NCBI RefSeq assembly: GCF_036226745.1
Contig: NZ_CP109013.1
Location: 7,688,001 to 7,752,000, forward strand
Reading direction: 5' to 3'
DNA length: 64,000 nt
Source of the DNA: Streptomyces sp. NBC_00683
Lineage (GTDB): Bacteria > Actinomycetota > Actinomycetes > Streptomycetales > Streptomycetaceae
This document shows, in pieces, positions 34,380 through 45,321 of this stretch. The position numbers and the translations under genes were made by a program. The stretch's first letter is position 1, and the number at the start of each line of letters is the position of its first letter. The notes under the pieces are model-generated. The model did not search any database. It saw only the letters and a program-made list of their open reading frames with translations, and was not told where the DNA came from.

Positions 34380-36659
34380 TCAGTGCTCCCTGACCAGTTC
34401 GGCGTACGGGCCCCCGGCAGCCACCAGGTCCTCGTGCCGGCCGCGTTCCACGACGGATCCGTGGTCCAGGACCACGATCTCGTCGCTGTCGCGGACCGTG
34501 CTCAGCCGGTGTGCGATCACGACGCAGGCACAACCGCGCCGCCGCAGATTGTCGATGATGACCTGCTCGGTCTCCGCGTCCAGAGCGCTGGTGACCTCGT
34601 CCAGCACCAGGATGCTGGGCCGTCGCACGAGAGCGCGCGCGATCTCCAGGCGCTGGCGCTGGCCGCCGGAGAAGTTGCGGCCGTCCTGCTCCACCCTGCT
34701 GTGGATACCCCTCGGACGACGGGAGACGACCTCGTACAGCGCGGCGTCCTGGAGCGCGGCGACGACGGCTTCGTCCGGGACCGAGGGGTCCCACAGCGCC
34801 ACGTTGTCCCGCACCGTGCCCTCGAACAGGAAGACGTCCTGGTCGACGAAGGAGACCGACGCGGCCAGCGCACCCCTCGGGATGTCCTCGAGACGCTGCC
34901 CGTCGATCCGGATCGTGCCCTCCCACGGGCTGTAGAGCCCCGAAATAAGCCGGGAGACCGTCGACTTGCCGCTGCCGGAGCCGCCGACGAGTGCCACCTG
35001 CTGACCGGGTCCCACGGACAGCGAGAAGCCGGTGAGGAGCGGTTTGTCGAGCGGGCTGTAGCCGAAGGTGATGTCGTCCAGCGTCACATGGCCCTTGAGC
35101 CGGCGGGTACTCGCGGCGGGCTCGCGGCGGGAGTAGAGGGGGTCGACCGGGAAGTTCTCGACGTCCTTCAGACGGGCCACGTCGGCCGCGAAGTCCTGGA
35201 CCCGGCCCGCCACCCCGTTGAGCCGGGTGACGGGTGCGGTGAAGCGGGTGACCAGGGCCTGGAAGGCGACGAGCAGACCGATCGAGATGTGCCCCTCGAC
35301 CGCCCTCAGCCCGCCGATCCAGAGGATCAGCGCGCTGTTGAGCGTCGCGAGGGCGGGAGCGACGACGCCGAGCCACGCACTCGGCACTCCGAGACGCTGC
35401 TGCTCGTCGAGTGTCGTCGCGTGCTGGCCCGCCCAGCGCCGGAAGTAGCCGTTCTCCCCGCCGGTCGCCTTCATGGTCTCGATCAACTGGAGCCCGGTGT
35501 AGGAGGTGTTCGTCAGCCGGGCGCTGTCGGCCCGCAGCTTCTGGGTACCGGTGGCCCGCAGCCGTACGACGATGCGCATCGCGACCACGTTGAGCAGGGC
35601 GATCCCCACCCCGATGACGGTCAGCTGCGGATCGTACGTCCACAGCAGGAACGCGTAGAGCAGGACGACGATTCCGTCCACACCGGCCGCGGTGAGGTCC
35701 CGGGCGAGTGTCTCGGCCACGGCGTCGTTCGACTGCAGGCGCTGGACGAGGTCGGCGGGGCTGCGCTGGGCGAAGAAGGTCACCGGCAGCCGCAGCAGAT
35801 GGCGGAAGAAGCGGGCGCTGCCGAGCGTGGAGGAGATGATGCGCCCGCGCAGCAGATTCGCCTGCTGCAGCCAGGTCAGCACGAGGGTGAGCGCGACCAT
35901 CGTGCCCATCGCGCCGAACAGCACGCCCAGCAGCGAGGTCTGATTGCCGATCAGGAACATGTCGATGTACGTACGGCTCAGGGCGGGCAGCGTGGCGCCG
36001 ACCGCCACCAGCAGCAGGCTGGCCAGCAGTGCCACCAGCATCGTGCCCGTGGTGCCGCGCAGCCGCGCGGGCAGGGCGGCCATGACGCCGGGCTTCCGGC
36101 CGCCGCGCCGGAAGTCGTCGCCCGGCTCCAGGACGAGCACCACTCCGGTGAAGCTTGTGTCGAAATCCTCGGACGGGACGAAACGGCGGCCCTTGTCGGG
36201 GTCGTTGATGTGCACGCCCCGCCGTCCGAGCCTGCGTCCCATGCCGTCGTACACGACGTAGTGGTTGAACTCCCAGAACAGAATGGCCGGCGCCTGGACC
36301 TCCGCCAGTGCTGCGGGCTCCATCTGCATGCCCTTGGCCGTCAGGCCGTAACTGCGGGCCGCCTTAAGCACGTTGCTGGCCCGCGAACCGTCGCGCGACA
36401 CTCCGCAGGCGATGCGCAGCTCCTCCAGCGGAACATGCCGGCCGTAGTGGCCGAGGACCATGGCCAGCGAGGCCGCTCCGCACTCCAGCGCCTCCATCTG
36501 GAGCACGGTGGGGGTGCGCACGGTCCTGGTCCGTGCCGTCTTCGGCGCAGGGCGCGGCTGCGACCGCCGCCTGCCTCCGGAGGTGCTCTCGGGGCGGTGC
36601 CTGCCGCGACCGGGGGGTGGCAACTGCTGCGCTGCGGGGGAGGGGTGCGGTGCGGTCAC
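34380..36659 (-). CDS. NHLP-type export ABC transporter with C39 leader peptidase
   Basis: 759 residues. The N-terminal C39 peptidase has the catalytic set Cys60 (MEALECGAASLAMVLGHYG), His133 (FNHYVVYD) and Asp153 (INDPDKG). It is followed by six membrane helices and an ATPase domain (VGGSGSGKSTVSRLI, FSGGQRQRLEIARALV, LVLDEVTSALDAETE). C39 domains cut after the Gly-Gly of bacteriocin leaders while the core is exported. The start is the GTG at 36659, overlapping the adaptor stop in a GTGA; upstream in-frame codons run through the adaptor gene. The substrate is very probably the Gly-Gly peptide at 37542. Confidence 0.93.
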   Translation of the reverse strand: MTAPHPSPAAQQLPPPGRGRHRPESTSGGRRRSQPRPAPKTARTRTVRTPTVLQMEALECGAASLAMVLGHYGRHVPLEELRIACGVSRDGSRASNVLKAARSYGLTAKGMQMEPAALAEVQAPAILFWEFNHYVVYDGMGRRLGRRGVHINDPDKGRRFVPSEDFDTSFTGVVLVLEPGDDFRRGGRKPGVMAALPARLRGTTGTMLVALLASLLLVAVGATLPALSRTYIDMFLIGNQTSLLGVLFGAMGTMVALTLVLTWLQQANLLRGRIISSTLGSARFFRHLLRLPVTFFAQRSPADLVQRLQSNDAVAETLARDLTAAGVDGIVVLLYAFLLWTYDPQLTVIGVGIALLNVVAMRIVVRLRATGTQKLRADSARLTNTSYTGLQLIETMKATGGENGYFRRWAGQHATTLDEQQRLGVPSAWLGVVAPALATLNSALILWIGGLRAVEGHISIGLLVAFQALVTRFTAPVTRLNGVAGRVQDFAADVARLKDVENFPVDPLYSRREPAASTRRLKGHVTLDDITFGYSPLDKPLLTGFSLSVGPGQQVALVGGSGSGKSTVSRLISGLYSPWEGTIRIDGQRLEDIPRGALAASVSFVDQDVFLFEGTVRDNVALWDPSVPDEAVVAALQDAALYEVVSRRPRGIHSRVEQDGRNFSGGQRQRLEIARALVRRPSILVLDEVTSALDAETEQVIIDNLRRRGCACVVIAHRLSTVRDSDEIVVLDHGSVVERGRHEDLVAAGGPYAELVREH

Positions 36660-37459
36660 GGGAGGAGCCAATCGATCGGACGCCGGTCGGCCAGATGGAC
36701 GGAGCCGGTGGCCAGGGTCATGGAGTCGATCGCGTACGGGGGCCCTTGGGCCGAGGACCACCGGTAGCCGGACTCGGTGGCGGCGGAGCGGTCGAGCTTC
36801 ACCAGGACTGCCACCGGCCTGCCTTGGCGTGAGAACTGCTCTCCCAGCTGTCCGTCACCGAGGAACCGGGTGATCTGCTGCTGGGTCCGCGGCCTGCCCA
36901 CCGCGGTCACCCGGCCGCGGAGCACCCCGTACTGCTGGGAGGGCACGGACTGGACGGTGAGGTCGACGGAGGCGCCCACCGGGACGGCCGCCCCCTTGTT
37001 GCCCGGTACGTAGAGCATCACGACGAGCGGATCGTCCGTGCCGTCGACGCGTTCGACGCTCGCCACGTCCGCGCCGGTGGTGACCACGGCGCCGATCGTG
37101 GCCGTCACCGTGGTCAGCCGGCCGGCGTCGATGGTCCGGACGACCTGATTGCCCTGCTCCGTGCGGACCTTGAGCAACGGTGCGTCGGCAGGCAGGCTTT
37201 CGCCCTCTTCCGCGAGCACTTCGGTGATCTGTCCGGCGACGGGGCTCTGCAGGATGTAGCTGCCCTTGGCGTGCGTGAGGATCCCGGGGGCGCTGAGTGT
37301 GGTGGCGACGGTGCCGGTGACCGCCCAGAAGCAGGCAGCGGCCATCACCGCCACGGTGATGCTCAGGACGAGCAGTCCCTGCGGGCGTGCGAACCGCACC
37401 GGCAGGTCGAGCTGTTCGGGCGACTGCAGCTTGGAAAGGGCCTGTTTGCGGAACTGCAC
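36656..37459 (-). CDS. HlyD-like secretion adaptor of the NHLP export system
   Basis: 267 residues. A short cytoplasmic N-terminus (QFRKQALSKLQSPEQLDLPV) as in NHLM HlyD proteins, one membrane helix (about 29-50), then a biotinyl-lipoyl-like half (ILQSPVAGQITEVLAEEGE) and beta-barrel (VPVGASVDLTVQSV). Shorter than Gram-negative adaptors, as it has no outer membrane to cross. GTG start 37459 after AGGGAAG; stop overlaps the next gene by four bases. It should link the two ABC proteins into an exporter. Confidence 0.88.
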   Translation of the reverse strand: MQFRKQALSKLQSPEQLDLPVRFARPQGLLVLSITVAVMAAACFWAVTGTVATTLSAPGILTHAKGSYILQSPVAGQITEVLAEEGESLPADAPLLKVRTEQGNQVVRTIDAGRLTTVTATIGAVVTTGADVASVERVDGTDDPLVVMLYVPGNKGAAVPVGASVDLTVQSVPSQQYGVLRGRVTAVGRPRTQQQITRFLGDGQLGEQFSRQGRPVAVLVKLDRSAATESGYRWSSAQGPPYAIDSMTLATGSVHLADRRPIDWLLP

Positions 37460-37490
37460 GGAACTCTTCCCTCACCTGTCGGCGGTCGGC

Positions 37491-37526
37491 ACCGAGCCCC
37501 GGAACCGACGGGTTCCGGGGCTCGGT
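37491..37526 (-). terminator. Attenuating terminator between peptide gene and export genes
   Basis: Perfect 16-base-pair stem, 37491-37506 (ACCGAGCCCCGGAACC) with 37511-37526, lying 15 bases after the peptide stop and 31 before the adaptor start. Placed here it would let the peptide gene be made in excess over the exporter, as often seen in bacteriocin operons. Confidence 0.8.
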
Positions 37527-37541
37527 GGGTGCTGCCGTCTC

Positions 37542-37769
37542 TCAGAGACCGGCGGTGAGGCCGGTGGCCAGACCGGTGACCGCGCCGGTGTTCACGCCGG
37601 TGGTCGACTCGACCAGGCCGGTGACCGAGCCGACGATGCCGGTGACCGGGGCGATCGAGTCGGCGGTGGCGGTGACGTTGCCGAGAACGCCACCGATGAG
37701 GCCGCCGGACACGTTGTCCAGGTCGTTGTCGGAGATCTCGAGGGTCTCAACCTGGGGGGTGAGGTTCAT
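37542..37769 (-). CDS. Double-glycine leader peptide, cysteine-free bacteriocin-like precursor
   Basis: 75 residues from ATG 37769 (GAAGGG ribosome site). The leader (1-23) has the LEISDNDLDNVSGG form, with acidic residues, Leu at -7 and Val at -4, and Gly-Gly at -2/-1, as required by C39 peptidases. The core is 52 residues of Gly, Thr, Val, Leu and Ala with one Asp and one Glu. It has no Cys, Lys, Arg, His, Trp, Tyr or Phe. Thr-Gly pairs fall at core positions 20, 27, 34, 38, 42 and 46. Without Cys it cannot be a lanthipeptide or disulfide bacteriocin, and no modifying enzyme lies nearby. First gene of the four-gene export operon. Activity unknown. Confidence 0.85.
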   Translation of the reverse strand: MNLTPQVETLEISDNDLDNVSGGLIGGVLGNVTATADSIAPVTGIVGSVTGLVESTTGVNTGAVTGLATGLTAGL

Positions 37770-38485
37770 GATGAGCGCTGCCCTTCGTCTGGAAATTCCT
37801 TAAACCGGGAACCCGTGGTGCGGCTCCCTTAGGGCCAGGATCAAAGCACGCCGACGGCTTGCGCAGCCAATCGAACAACGGCAGTCCGGTCGATATCGGC
37901 GCCCTCGAATCGCCTCGCGTGCAGACCCGTTCATTTTCTGACGGCAAATCCTTCACGAGCTTCACGGGACGAATTCCTCGTGGTCGTGACTCTCTTCGCT
38001 TCAAGTAGGGCACTCCCGTACCAAACGGCCCCGGACCTGGTACGTACCTGGCCCTGACCGGGTGTTCCGTGGCAGTCGGCGTGCTCGGTCTGCGCATGCG
38101 GTGTGCAGGTTTTTGCGGAGCCGGCGAAATTCATGTCTGCGTGAAAAAACGCGTGCGTATCCCCGCCCGCACGAGTCCCCGCCCGCACGGGATGGGACGC
38201 GAAGTCCGGGATTGGGTGAAGTCGAGGAATAGATGGAGCTGTTTCTCCCGCCGCGTGTTCATCCGTCACACGGTCTTCGAGAATGTGACGGAGCTGTGTC
38301 TCTTTCCTTTATTCTGCGGAGTCTGCGGGGAATCGGACGCGAGGCTCGGGTGGCAAGGGCCGGCCGGTGGCGCCGTGGGAGGCGTGTGGGGCGGCTCGCG
38401 CTGGGCTCCTGGCCGATTCATCCGATGAACCGTGCGCACCACCCTTCTCCCCGGCGGCGCGCGACGCTACCATCGTGTTGCTTTA
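37770..38485. other. Large intergenic region between the export operon and the GH74 gene
   Basis: About 790 bases (to 38557) carry the divergent promoters of the peptide operon and the xyloglucanase. No credible gene: the short frames on both strands have no family pattern or ribosome site. A 9-base inverted repeat TCCGTCACA...TGTGACGGA with a 13-base spacer lies at 38262-38292 and looks like a protein-binding site. The size is large for this compact chromosome. Confidence 0.5.
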
Positions 38486-38499
38486 TGGGAGCGCTCCCA
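38486..38499. promoter_or_regulatory. CebR-type operator upstream of the GH74 gene
   Basis: TGGGAGCGCTCCCA is the exact CebR-box of Streptomyces cellulose utilisation genes (LacI-family repressor released by cellobiose/cellotriose). It extends to a 16-base palindrome and lies 58 bases before the GTG start of the xyloglucanase. Confidence 0.92.
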
Positions 38500-38557
38500 T
38501 CTCTGTGCCCACCCCCAGCCGCCGTCTTCGGCGGCCCAGCTCGGAGAGGACGTTTCC

Positions 38558-41260
38558 GTGCGCTTGAGCGCCAGACCATTCGCCGCACTACTGGCGGCAC
38601 TCACCTTGACCGCAGGGTTGGCCGTCACCGGATCCCCGGCGGCGGCACGCTCCGACGATGTGCCCCGCACGGCCGAAGCATCCGATGTGTCGATCGCCGC
38701 GGACACCTACACGTGGAAGAACGCGCGGATCGACGGCGGCGGTTTCGTGCCGGGCATCGTCTTCAACCGGTCCGAGAAGAACCTCGCCTACGCACGTACC
38801 GACATCGGCGGCGCCTACCGCTGGGACCAGTCGGGCAAACAGTGGACCCCGCTCCTCGACTGGGTGGACTGGGACCGATGGGGCTGGTCCGGCGTCGTGA
38901 GTCTCGCCTCCGACACGGCCGATCCCGACAACGTGTACGCCGCTGTCGGCACGTACACCAACAGCTGGGACCCGACGAACGGCGCCGTGTTGAGGTCCTC
39001 GGACCGCGGCGCGTCCTGGAAGGCGACCACGCTTCCCTTCAAGCTCGGCGGCAACATGCCGGGGCGCGGGATGGGTGAGCGCCTCGCGGTCGACCCGAAC
39101 AAGAACTCCGTCCTCTACCTGGGTGCCCCCAGCGGCAACGGGCTGTGGAGGTCCACCGATTCAGGGGTCACCTGGTCGGAGGTGACGGCCTTTCCGAATC
39201 CCGGCAACTACGCCCAGGACCCGTCCGACACCAGCGGATACGCCAGCGACAACCAGGGCATCGTCTGGGTGACGTTCGACGAGCGCTCCGGCAGCGCGGG
39301 CAGCACCACCAAGGACATCTACGTGGGCGTCGCCGACAAGGCGAACACCGTCTACCGCTCGACGGACGGCGGCAGCACCTGGTCGCGGATCGCCGGACAG
39401 CCGACCGGGTATCTCGCGCACAAGGGCGTGCTCGACTCCTCGACGGGCCACCTGTATCTGACCCTGAGCGACACCGGCGGCCCGTACGACGGCGGTAAGG
39501 GGCGCATCTGGCGCTACGCCACCGGGACCGGCGAGTGGACCGACGTCAGCCCGGTCGCGGAGGCCGACACCTACTACGGGTTCAGCGGGCTGTCCGTGGA
39601 CCGGCAGAAGCCCGGCACCCTGATGGCCACCGCCTACAGCTCCTGGTGGCCCGACACCCAGCTCTTCCGCTCCACGGACAGCGGCGCGACCTGGACGAAG
39701 GCCTGGGACTACACCAGTTACCCGAACCGTTCCAACCGCTACACCCTGGACGTCTCCACCGTCCCCTGGCTCAGCTGGGGCGCCAACCCGTCCCCGCCCG
39801 AGACCACGCCCAAGCTGGGCTGGATGACGGAGGCGCTGGAGATCGACCCGTTCGACTCGAACCGGATGATGTACGGCACGGGCGCGACGGTCTACGGCAC
39901 CGAGAACCTCACCTCCTGGGACTCAGGAAGCCAGTTCAAGATCACGCCGATGGTCAAGGGACTGGAGGAGACGGCCGTCAACGACCTGGCGAGCCCGCCC
40001 TCCGGAGCGCCGCTGCTGAGTGCGCTCGGTGACATCGGAGGCTTCCGCCACACGAATCTCGACGCGGTGCCCAGCCTGATGTTCACCTCGCCGAACCTCG
40101 ACTCGACCACGAGCCTGGACTTCGCGGAGGCCTCACCGGGCACGGTCGTGCGGGTCGGCAACGCCGACGCCGCGCCCCACATCGGCTTCTCCACCGACAA
40201 CGGGGCCAACTGGTTCCAGGGCTCCGAGCCCTCCGGAGTCACCGGCGGCGGCACGGTTGCCGCAGCGGCGGACGCCAGTGGATTCGTCTGGAGCCCGGAC
40301 GGCGCGGCCGTCCACCACACCACGGGCTACGGCAACTCCTGGACCGCGTCCACCGGCATTCCGGCCGGGGCGACGGTCGAGTCCGACCGGAAGAACCCGA
40401 AGAAGTTCTACGGCTTCAAGGCCGGAACCTTCTACGTGTCGACGGACGGCGGCGCCACCTTCACCGCCAAGGCGAACGGCCTGCCCGCCGAAGGCAACGT
40501 CCGCTTCAAGGCGTTGCCCGGTACCGAGGGCGACATCTGGCTCGCGGGCGGCACGTCCACGGGCGCGTACGGGCTGTGGCGTTCGACCGACTCCGGTGCG
40601 AGCTTCACCAAGTTCTCCGGTGTGGAACAGGCGGACAGCGTGGGCTTCGGCAAAGCGGCCCCGGGCGCTTCGTACCAGACCGTCTTCGTGAGCGCGAAGA
40701 TCGGTGGGGTGCGCGGGATCTTCCGGTCCACGGACGCGGGTGCGAACTGGACCCGCATCAACGACGACGCACGCCAGTGGGGTTGGACCGGGGCCGCGAT
40801 CACCGGTGACCCGCGGGTCTACGGACGGGTCTACGTGTCCACGAACGGCCGGGGCATCCAGGTGGGCGAGTCCTCGGACGCCGGCAGCACGGACCCCGAC
40901 CCGGATCCGGACCCCGATCCGGAGGAGCCTCCGGCGGACGCCGACTGCTCGGTGGCCTACACGATCACCAATCAGTGGTCCGGTGGCTTCCAGGCCGATG
41001 TGACGGTCACCAACACCGGAAGCGCGGCGATCGACGGCTGGCAGCTGGCCTGGTCCTTCCCCGGCGGCCAGAAGGTCACCCAGATGTGGAACGGCACCCC
41101 CAAGCAGGACGGCGCGAAGGTGACCGTGGCCGACGTCGGCTGGAACGGCAAAGTGGCGGCCGGCTCCTCCGTGGGCTTCGGCTTCTCGGGCAGCTGGTCG
41201 GGCAGCAACGCCGAGCCGGCAGCCTTCACCCTGGGTGGTGAGGCCTGCACCGTCGTCTGA
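38558..41260 (+). CDS. Secreted xyloglucanase (GH74) with C-terminal CBM2
   Basis: 900 residues. Signal peptide from the GTG start (MRLSARPFAALLAALTLTAG... cut near AAARS). The GH74 two-propeller domain shows GGFVPGIVFNRSEKNLAYAR, TDIGGAYRWD, the Asp residues of WTPLLDWVDWDRWGWSGV and many WxRSTDxGxTW (BNR-like) turns. Then an Asp-Pro repeat linker and a CBM2 of about 100 residues starting DCSVAYTITNQWSGGF, with Trp residues for cellulose binding. It should cut xyloglucan beside cellulose outside the cell. The GTG at 38558 follows GAGAGGA. The CebR box upstream predicts induction by cello-oligosaccharides. Confidence 0.95.
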   Translation: MRLSARPFAALLAALTLTAGLAVTGSPAAARSDDVPRTAEASDVSIAADTYTWKNARIDGGGFVPGIVFNRSEKNLAYARTDIGGAYRWDQSGKQWTPLLDWVDWDRWGWSGVVSLASDTADPDNVYAAVGTYTNSWDPTNGAVLRSSDRGASWKATTLPFKLGGNMPGRGMGERLAVDPNKNSVLYLGAPSGNGLWRSTDSGVTWSEVTAFPNPGNYAQDPSDTSGYASDNQGIVWVTFDERSGSAGSTTKDIYVGVADKANTVYRSTDGGSTWSRIAGQPTGYLAHKGVLDSSTGHLYLTLSDTGGPYDGGKGRIWRYATGTGEWTDVSPVAEADTYYGFSGLSVDRQKPGTLMATAYSSWWPDTQLFRSTDSGATWTKAWDYTSYPNRSNRYTLDVSTVPWLSWGANPSPPETTPKLGWMTEALEIDPFDSNRMMYGTGATVYGTENLTSWDSGSQFKITPMVKGLEETAVNDLASPPSGAPLLSALGDIGGFRHTNLDAVPSLMFTSPNLDSTTSLDFAEASPGTVVRVGNADAAPHIGFSTDNGANWFQGSEPSGVTGGGTVAAAADASGFVWSPDGAAVHHTTGYGNSWTASTGIPAGATVESDRKNPKKFYGFKAGTFYVSTDGGATFTAKANGLPAEGNVRFKALPGTEGDIWLAGGTSTGAYGLWRSTDSGASFTKFSGVEQADSVGFGKAAPGASYQTVFVSAKIGGVRGIFRSTDAGANWTRINDDARQWGWTGAAITGDPRVYGRVYVSTNGRGIQVGESSDAGSTDPDPDPDPDPEEPPADADCSVAYTITNQWSGGFQADVTVTNTGSAAIDGWQLAWSFPGGQKVTQMWNGTPKQDGAKVTVADVGWNGKVAAGSSVGFGFSGSWSGSNAEPAAFTLGGEACTVV

Positions 41261-41280
41261 CGCCCACGGCCTGAGTTCAC

Positions 41281-41320
41281 GGGCCGGCGCGGGAGGGGAC
41301 CAGCCCTCCCGCGCCGGCCC
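41281..41320 (+). terminator. Terminator of the GH74 gene
   Basis: 17-base-pair perfect stem: 41281-41297 (GGGCCGGCGCGGGAGGG) with 41304-41320 around a six-base loop, 20 bases after the stop. Confidence 0.85.
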
Positions 41321-41396
41321 ACCCGATGCGCGAAATGGACATAACACCCCCGGTGTGCTGCATTTGAGTGAAACGCACTTCCTCCCGGGAGGCACT

Positions 41397-43019
41397 GTGA
41401 TCGACGTCGACGTGCTGGTCGTAGGGGCGGGTCCGGTCGGTCTCACGGCTGCGTCGGAGCTGCAGCGGCGGGGCATCGGGTGCAGGGTCGTCGACCGGCT
41501 CCGCGCCCGTCAGCCGTTCGCCAAGGCGGTGGGCGTCCAGCCCAGGACCCTGGAGATCTGGGACAGGATGGGCATGGTCCGCGAGGCACTGGAGACCGCG
41601 ATTCCGTTGAAGGGGCAACTGCTTTACGTCAACGGCGAGGAACAGGCCCGGATCGACCTGACCCTGCCGGCGGACGTTCCCTACACCTTCGCCGCCCTCC
41701 CGCAGTACGAGACGGAACGGCTCCTCGAAGAACTCCTGGTCCGCCTGGGAGGACAGGTCGAGCGCGGTACGGAGCTCATCTCCTTCGAACAGGACGACAA
41801 CGAGGTCAGGGCACGTCTCACGTCGGCCTCCGGCGGTACGGAGGAGCTCCGGGCCCGCTACCTGCTGGGCTGCGACGGCGCCCACAGCGTCGTACGCAAG
41901 GGCCTCGGGCTCACCTTCGAGGGTGCGGCCCTCCCCGAGGAGTACATGCTGGGCGATGTCGAGGTCGACTGGGACCTGCCCGTCGGGTACACGGTCCGGT
42001 CCTCGCACGTCGTCGACGGGCGCACCGACGATCTGCTGGTGTGTATTCCGCTGCCCGGCCGCCGCCGCTACCGGATGTCGATGCTGACTCCGCCCGAGCT
42101 CTCCCAGGCCCAGCAGACCGGGAAGGACGAGGTGGTACACGGTCTGAGCGGCGACCGTGGCCCGCAGCCCGGACAGGAGCACATCCAGGCGGTCCTCGAC
42201 CGGCTCTCGCCCGTGCCCACGACCGCTTCGTCGCTGCGCTGGTCCTCCGTCTTCCGCATCAGCCACCGGCTGGTGGACCGCTACGGGCAGGGGCGGGTGT
42301 TCGTCGCCGGGGACGCCGCCCATATCCACCCGCCCACGGGAGCCCAGGGCATGAACACCGGCATCCAGGACGCCTACAACCTGGCGTGGAAGCTGGCCGC
42401 CGCCGTGCGCGGCCGGGCGGGCGAGGGCCTGCTGGCGAGCTATGACACGGAGCGCCGCCCGGTCGGCGAGGAAGTGGTGCGGCGGACGCTCCGTCATGCG
42501 CGGAGCGGAATGAAGTCCGATCCGGACGACCCGGCGACGATGATGCGCCGTGAGGCACAGCTCCTGGTCGGCTACCGGGGAAGCCCCGTGGTGGGTCCGG
42601 ACGGCACCGCGCACGACGGCCCCGCCCCGGGCGACCGCGCTCCCGACTGCGGCGGCCTCGAGTACGGTCTGGCGTCCTTCCCCGTACGGCTGTTCACCCT
42701 GCTGCGCGGGCGCGACCACACCCTGCTGCTCTACGCGGACGACGAGGAGCAGCCGGCACGGTTCGACGAGGTGGCGGCTGCCGCCGAGCAGGCGGCGCCC
42801 GGCCTGCTGAACGCCTGCGCGGTACTCGCCCCGAAGGTACGGGCCCCCGGGCTGCGACTGCCCGCCGTGCACGACGGCCTCGACGAGTTCCGGTCGATGT
42901 ACGGCGCTCGTGGCGGCGAGGCGATCCTCGTACGGCCGGACGGCTACCTGGGGCTTCGGATCACCCCCGCGACGGGTCCGGAGCTGCGTACCTACCTGGA
43001 GATGCTCGTCGGGACATGA
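41397..43019 (+). CDS. FAD-dependent aromatic monooxygenase (PHBH-fold class A)
   Basis: 540 residues. FAD motifs: VGAGPVGLTAASELQRRG (GxGxxG), LGCDGAHSVVRKGLG (DG), VFVAGDAAHIHPPTGAQGMN (GD and Pro). The C-terminal 110 residues have the thioredoxin-like fold of phenol hydroxylases (HTLLLYADDE...AILVRPDGYLGLR), which makes it longer than rifampicin monooxygenase-type enzymes of about 470 residues. These enzymes hydroxylate phenols or polyketide and antibiotic rings using NADPH and oxygen. GTG start 41397 after GGGAGG. No pathway genes are adjacent, so the substrate is open; detoxification is one possibility. Confidence 0.88.
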   Translation: MIDVDVLVVGAGPVGLTAASELQRRGIGCRVVDRLRARQPFAKAVGVQPRTLEIWDRMGMVREALETAIPLKGQLLYVNGEEQARIDLTLPADVPYTFAALPQYETERLLEELLVRLGGQVERGTELISFEQDDNEVRARLTSASGGTEELRARYLLGCDGAHSVVRKGLGLTFEGAALPEEYMLGDVEVDWDLPVGYTVRSSHVVDGRTDDLLVCIPLPGRRRYRMSMLTPPELSQAQQTGKDEVVHGLSGDRGPQPGQEHIQAVLDRLSPVPTTASSLRWSSVFRISHRLVDRYGQGRVFVAGDAAHIHPPTGAQGMNTGIQDAYNLAWKLAAAVRGRAGEGLLASYDTERRPVGEEVVRRTLRHARSGMKSDPDDPATMMRREAQLLVGYRGSPVVGPDGTAHDGPAPGDRAPDCGGLEYGLASFPVRLFTLLRGRDHTLLLYADDEEQPARFDEVAAAAEQAAPGLLNACAVLAPKVRAPGLRLPAVHDGLDEFRSMYGARGGEAILVRPDGYLGLRITPATGPELRTYLEMLVGT

Positions 43020-43020
43020 C

Positions 43021-43054
43021 GCGGGGCCCGGCAGTGACTGCTGCCGGGCCCCGC
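43021..43054. terminator. Bidirectional terminator between monooxygenase and beta-helix genes
   Basis: GCGGGGCCCGGCAG (43021-43034) pairs with CTGCCGGGCCCCGC (43041-43054) right after the monooxygenase stop. A second near-palindrome lies at 43061-43084. Confidence 0.8.
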
Positions 43055-43093
43055 GCCGTCAGGTGAGTGGAGCTCCGCTCACCTCACCCCGTC

Positions 43094-45274
<2,181 letters not shown>

Positions 45275-45321
45275 ACGGGTGTCTCCTGAGTCGTGGGGCG
45301 GGTACACGACGCGTACAGCCG

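Noticed and set aside
37770..38269. Possible second precursor peptide or regulator gene on the - strand
   Set aside because: The 112- and 116-codon frames have no leader pattern, ribosome site or family resemblance.
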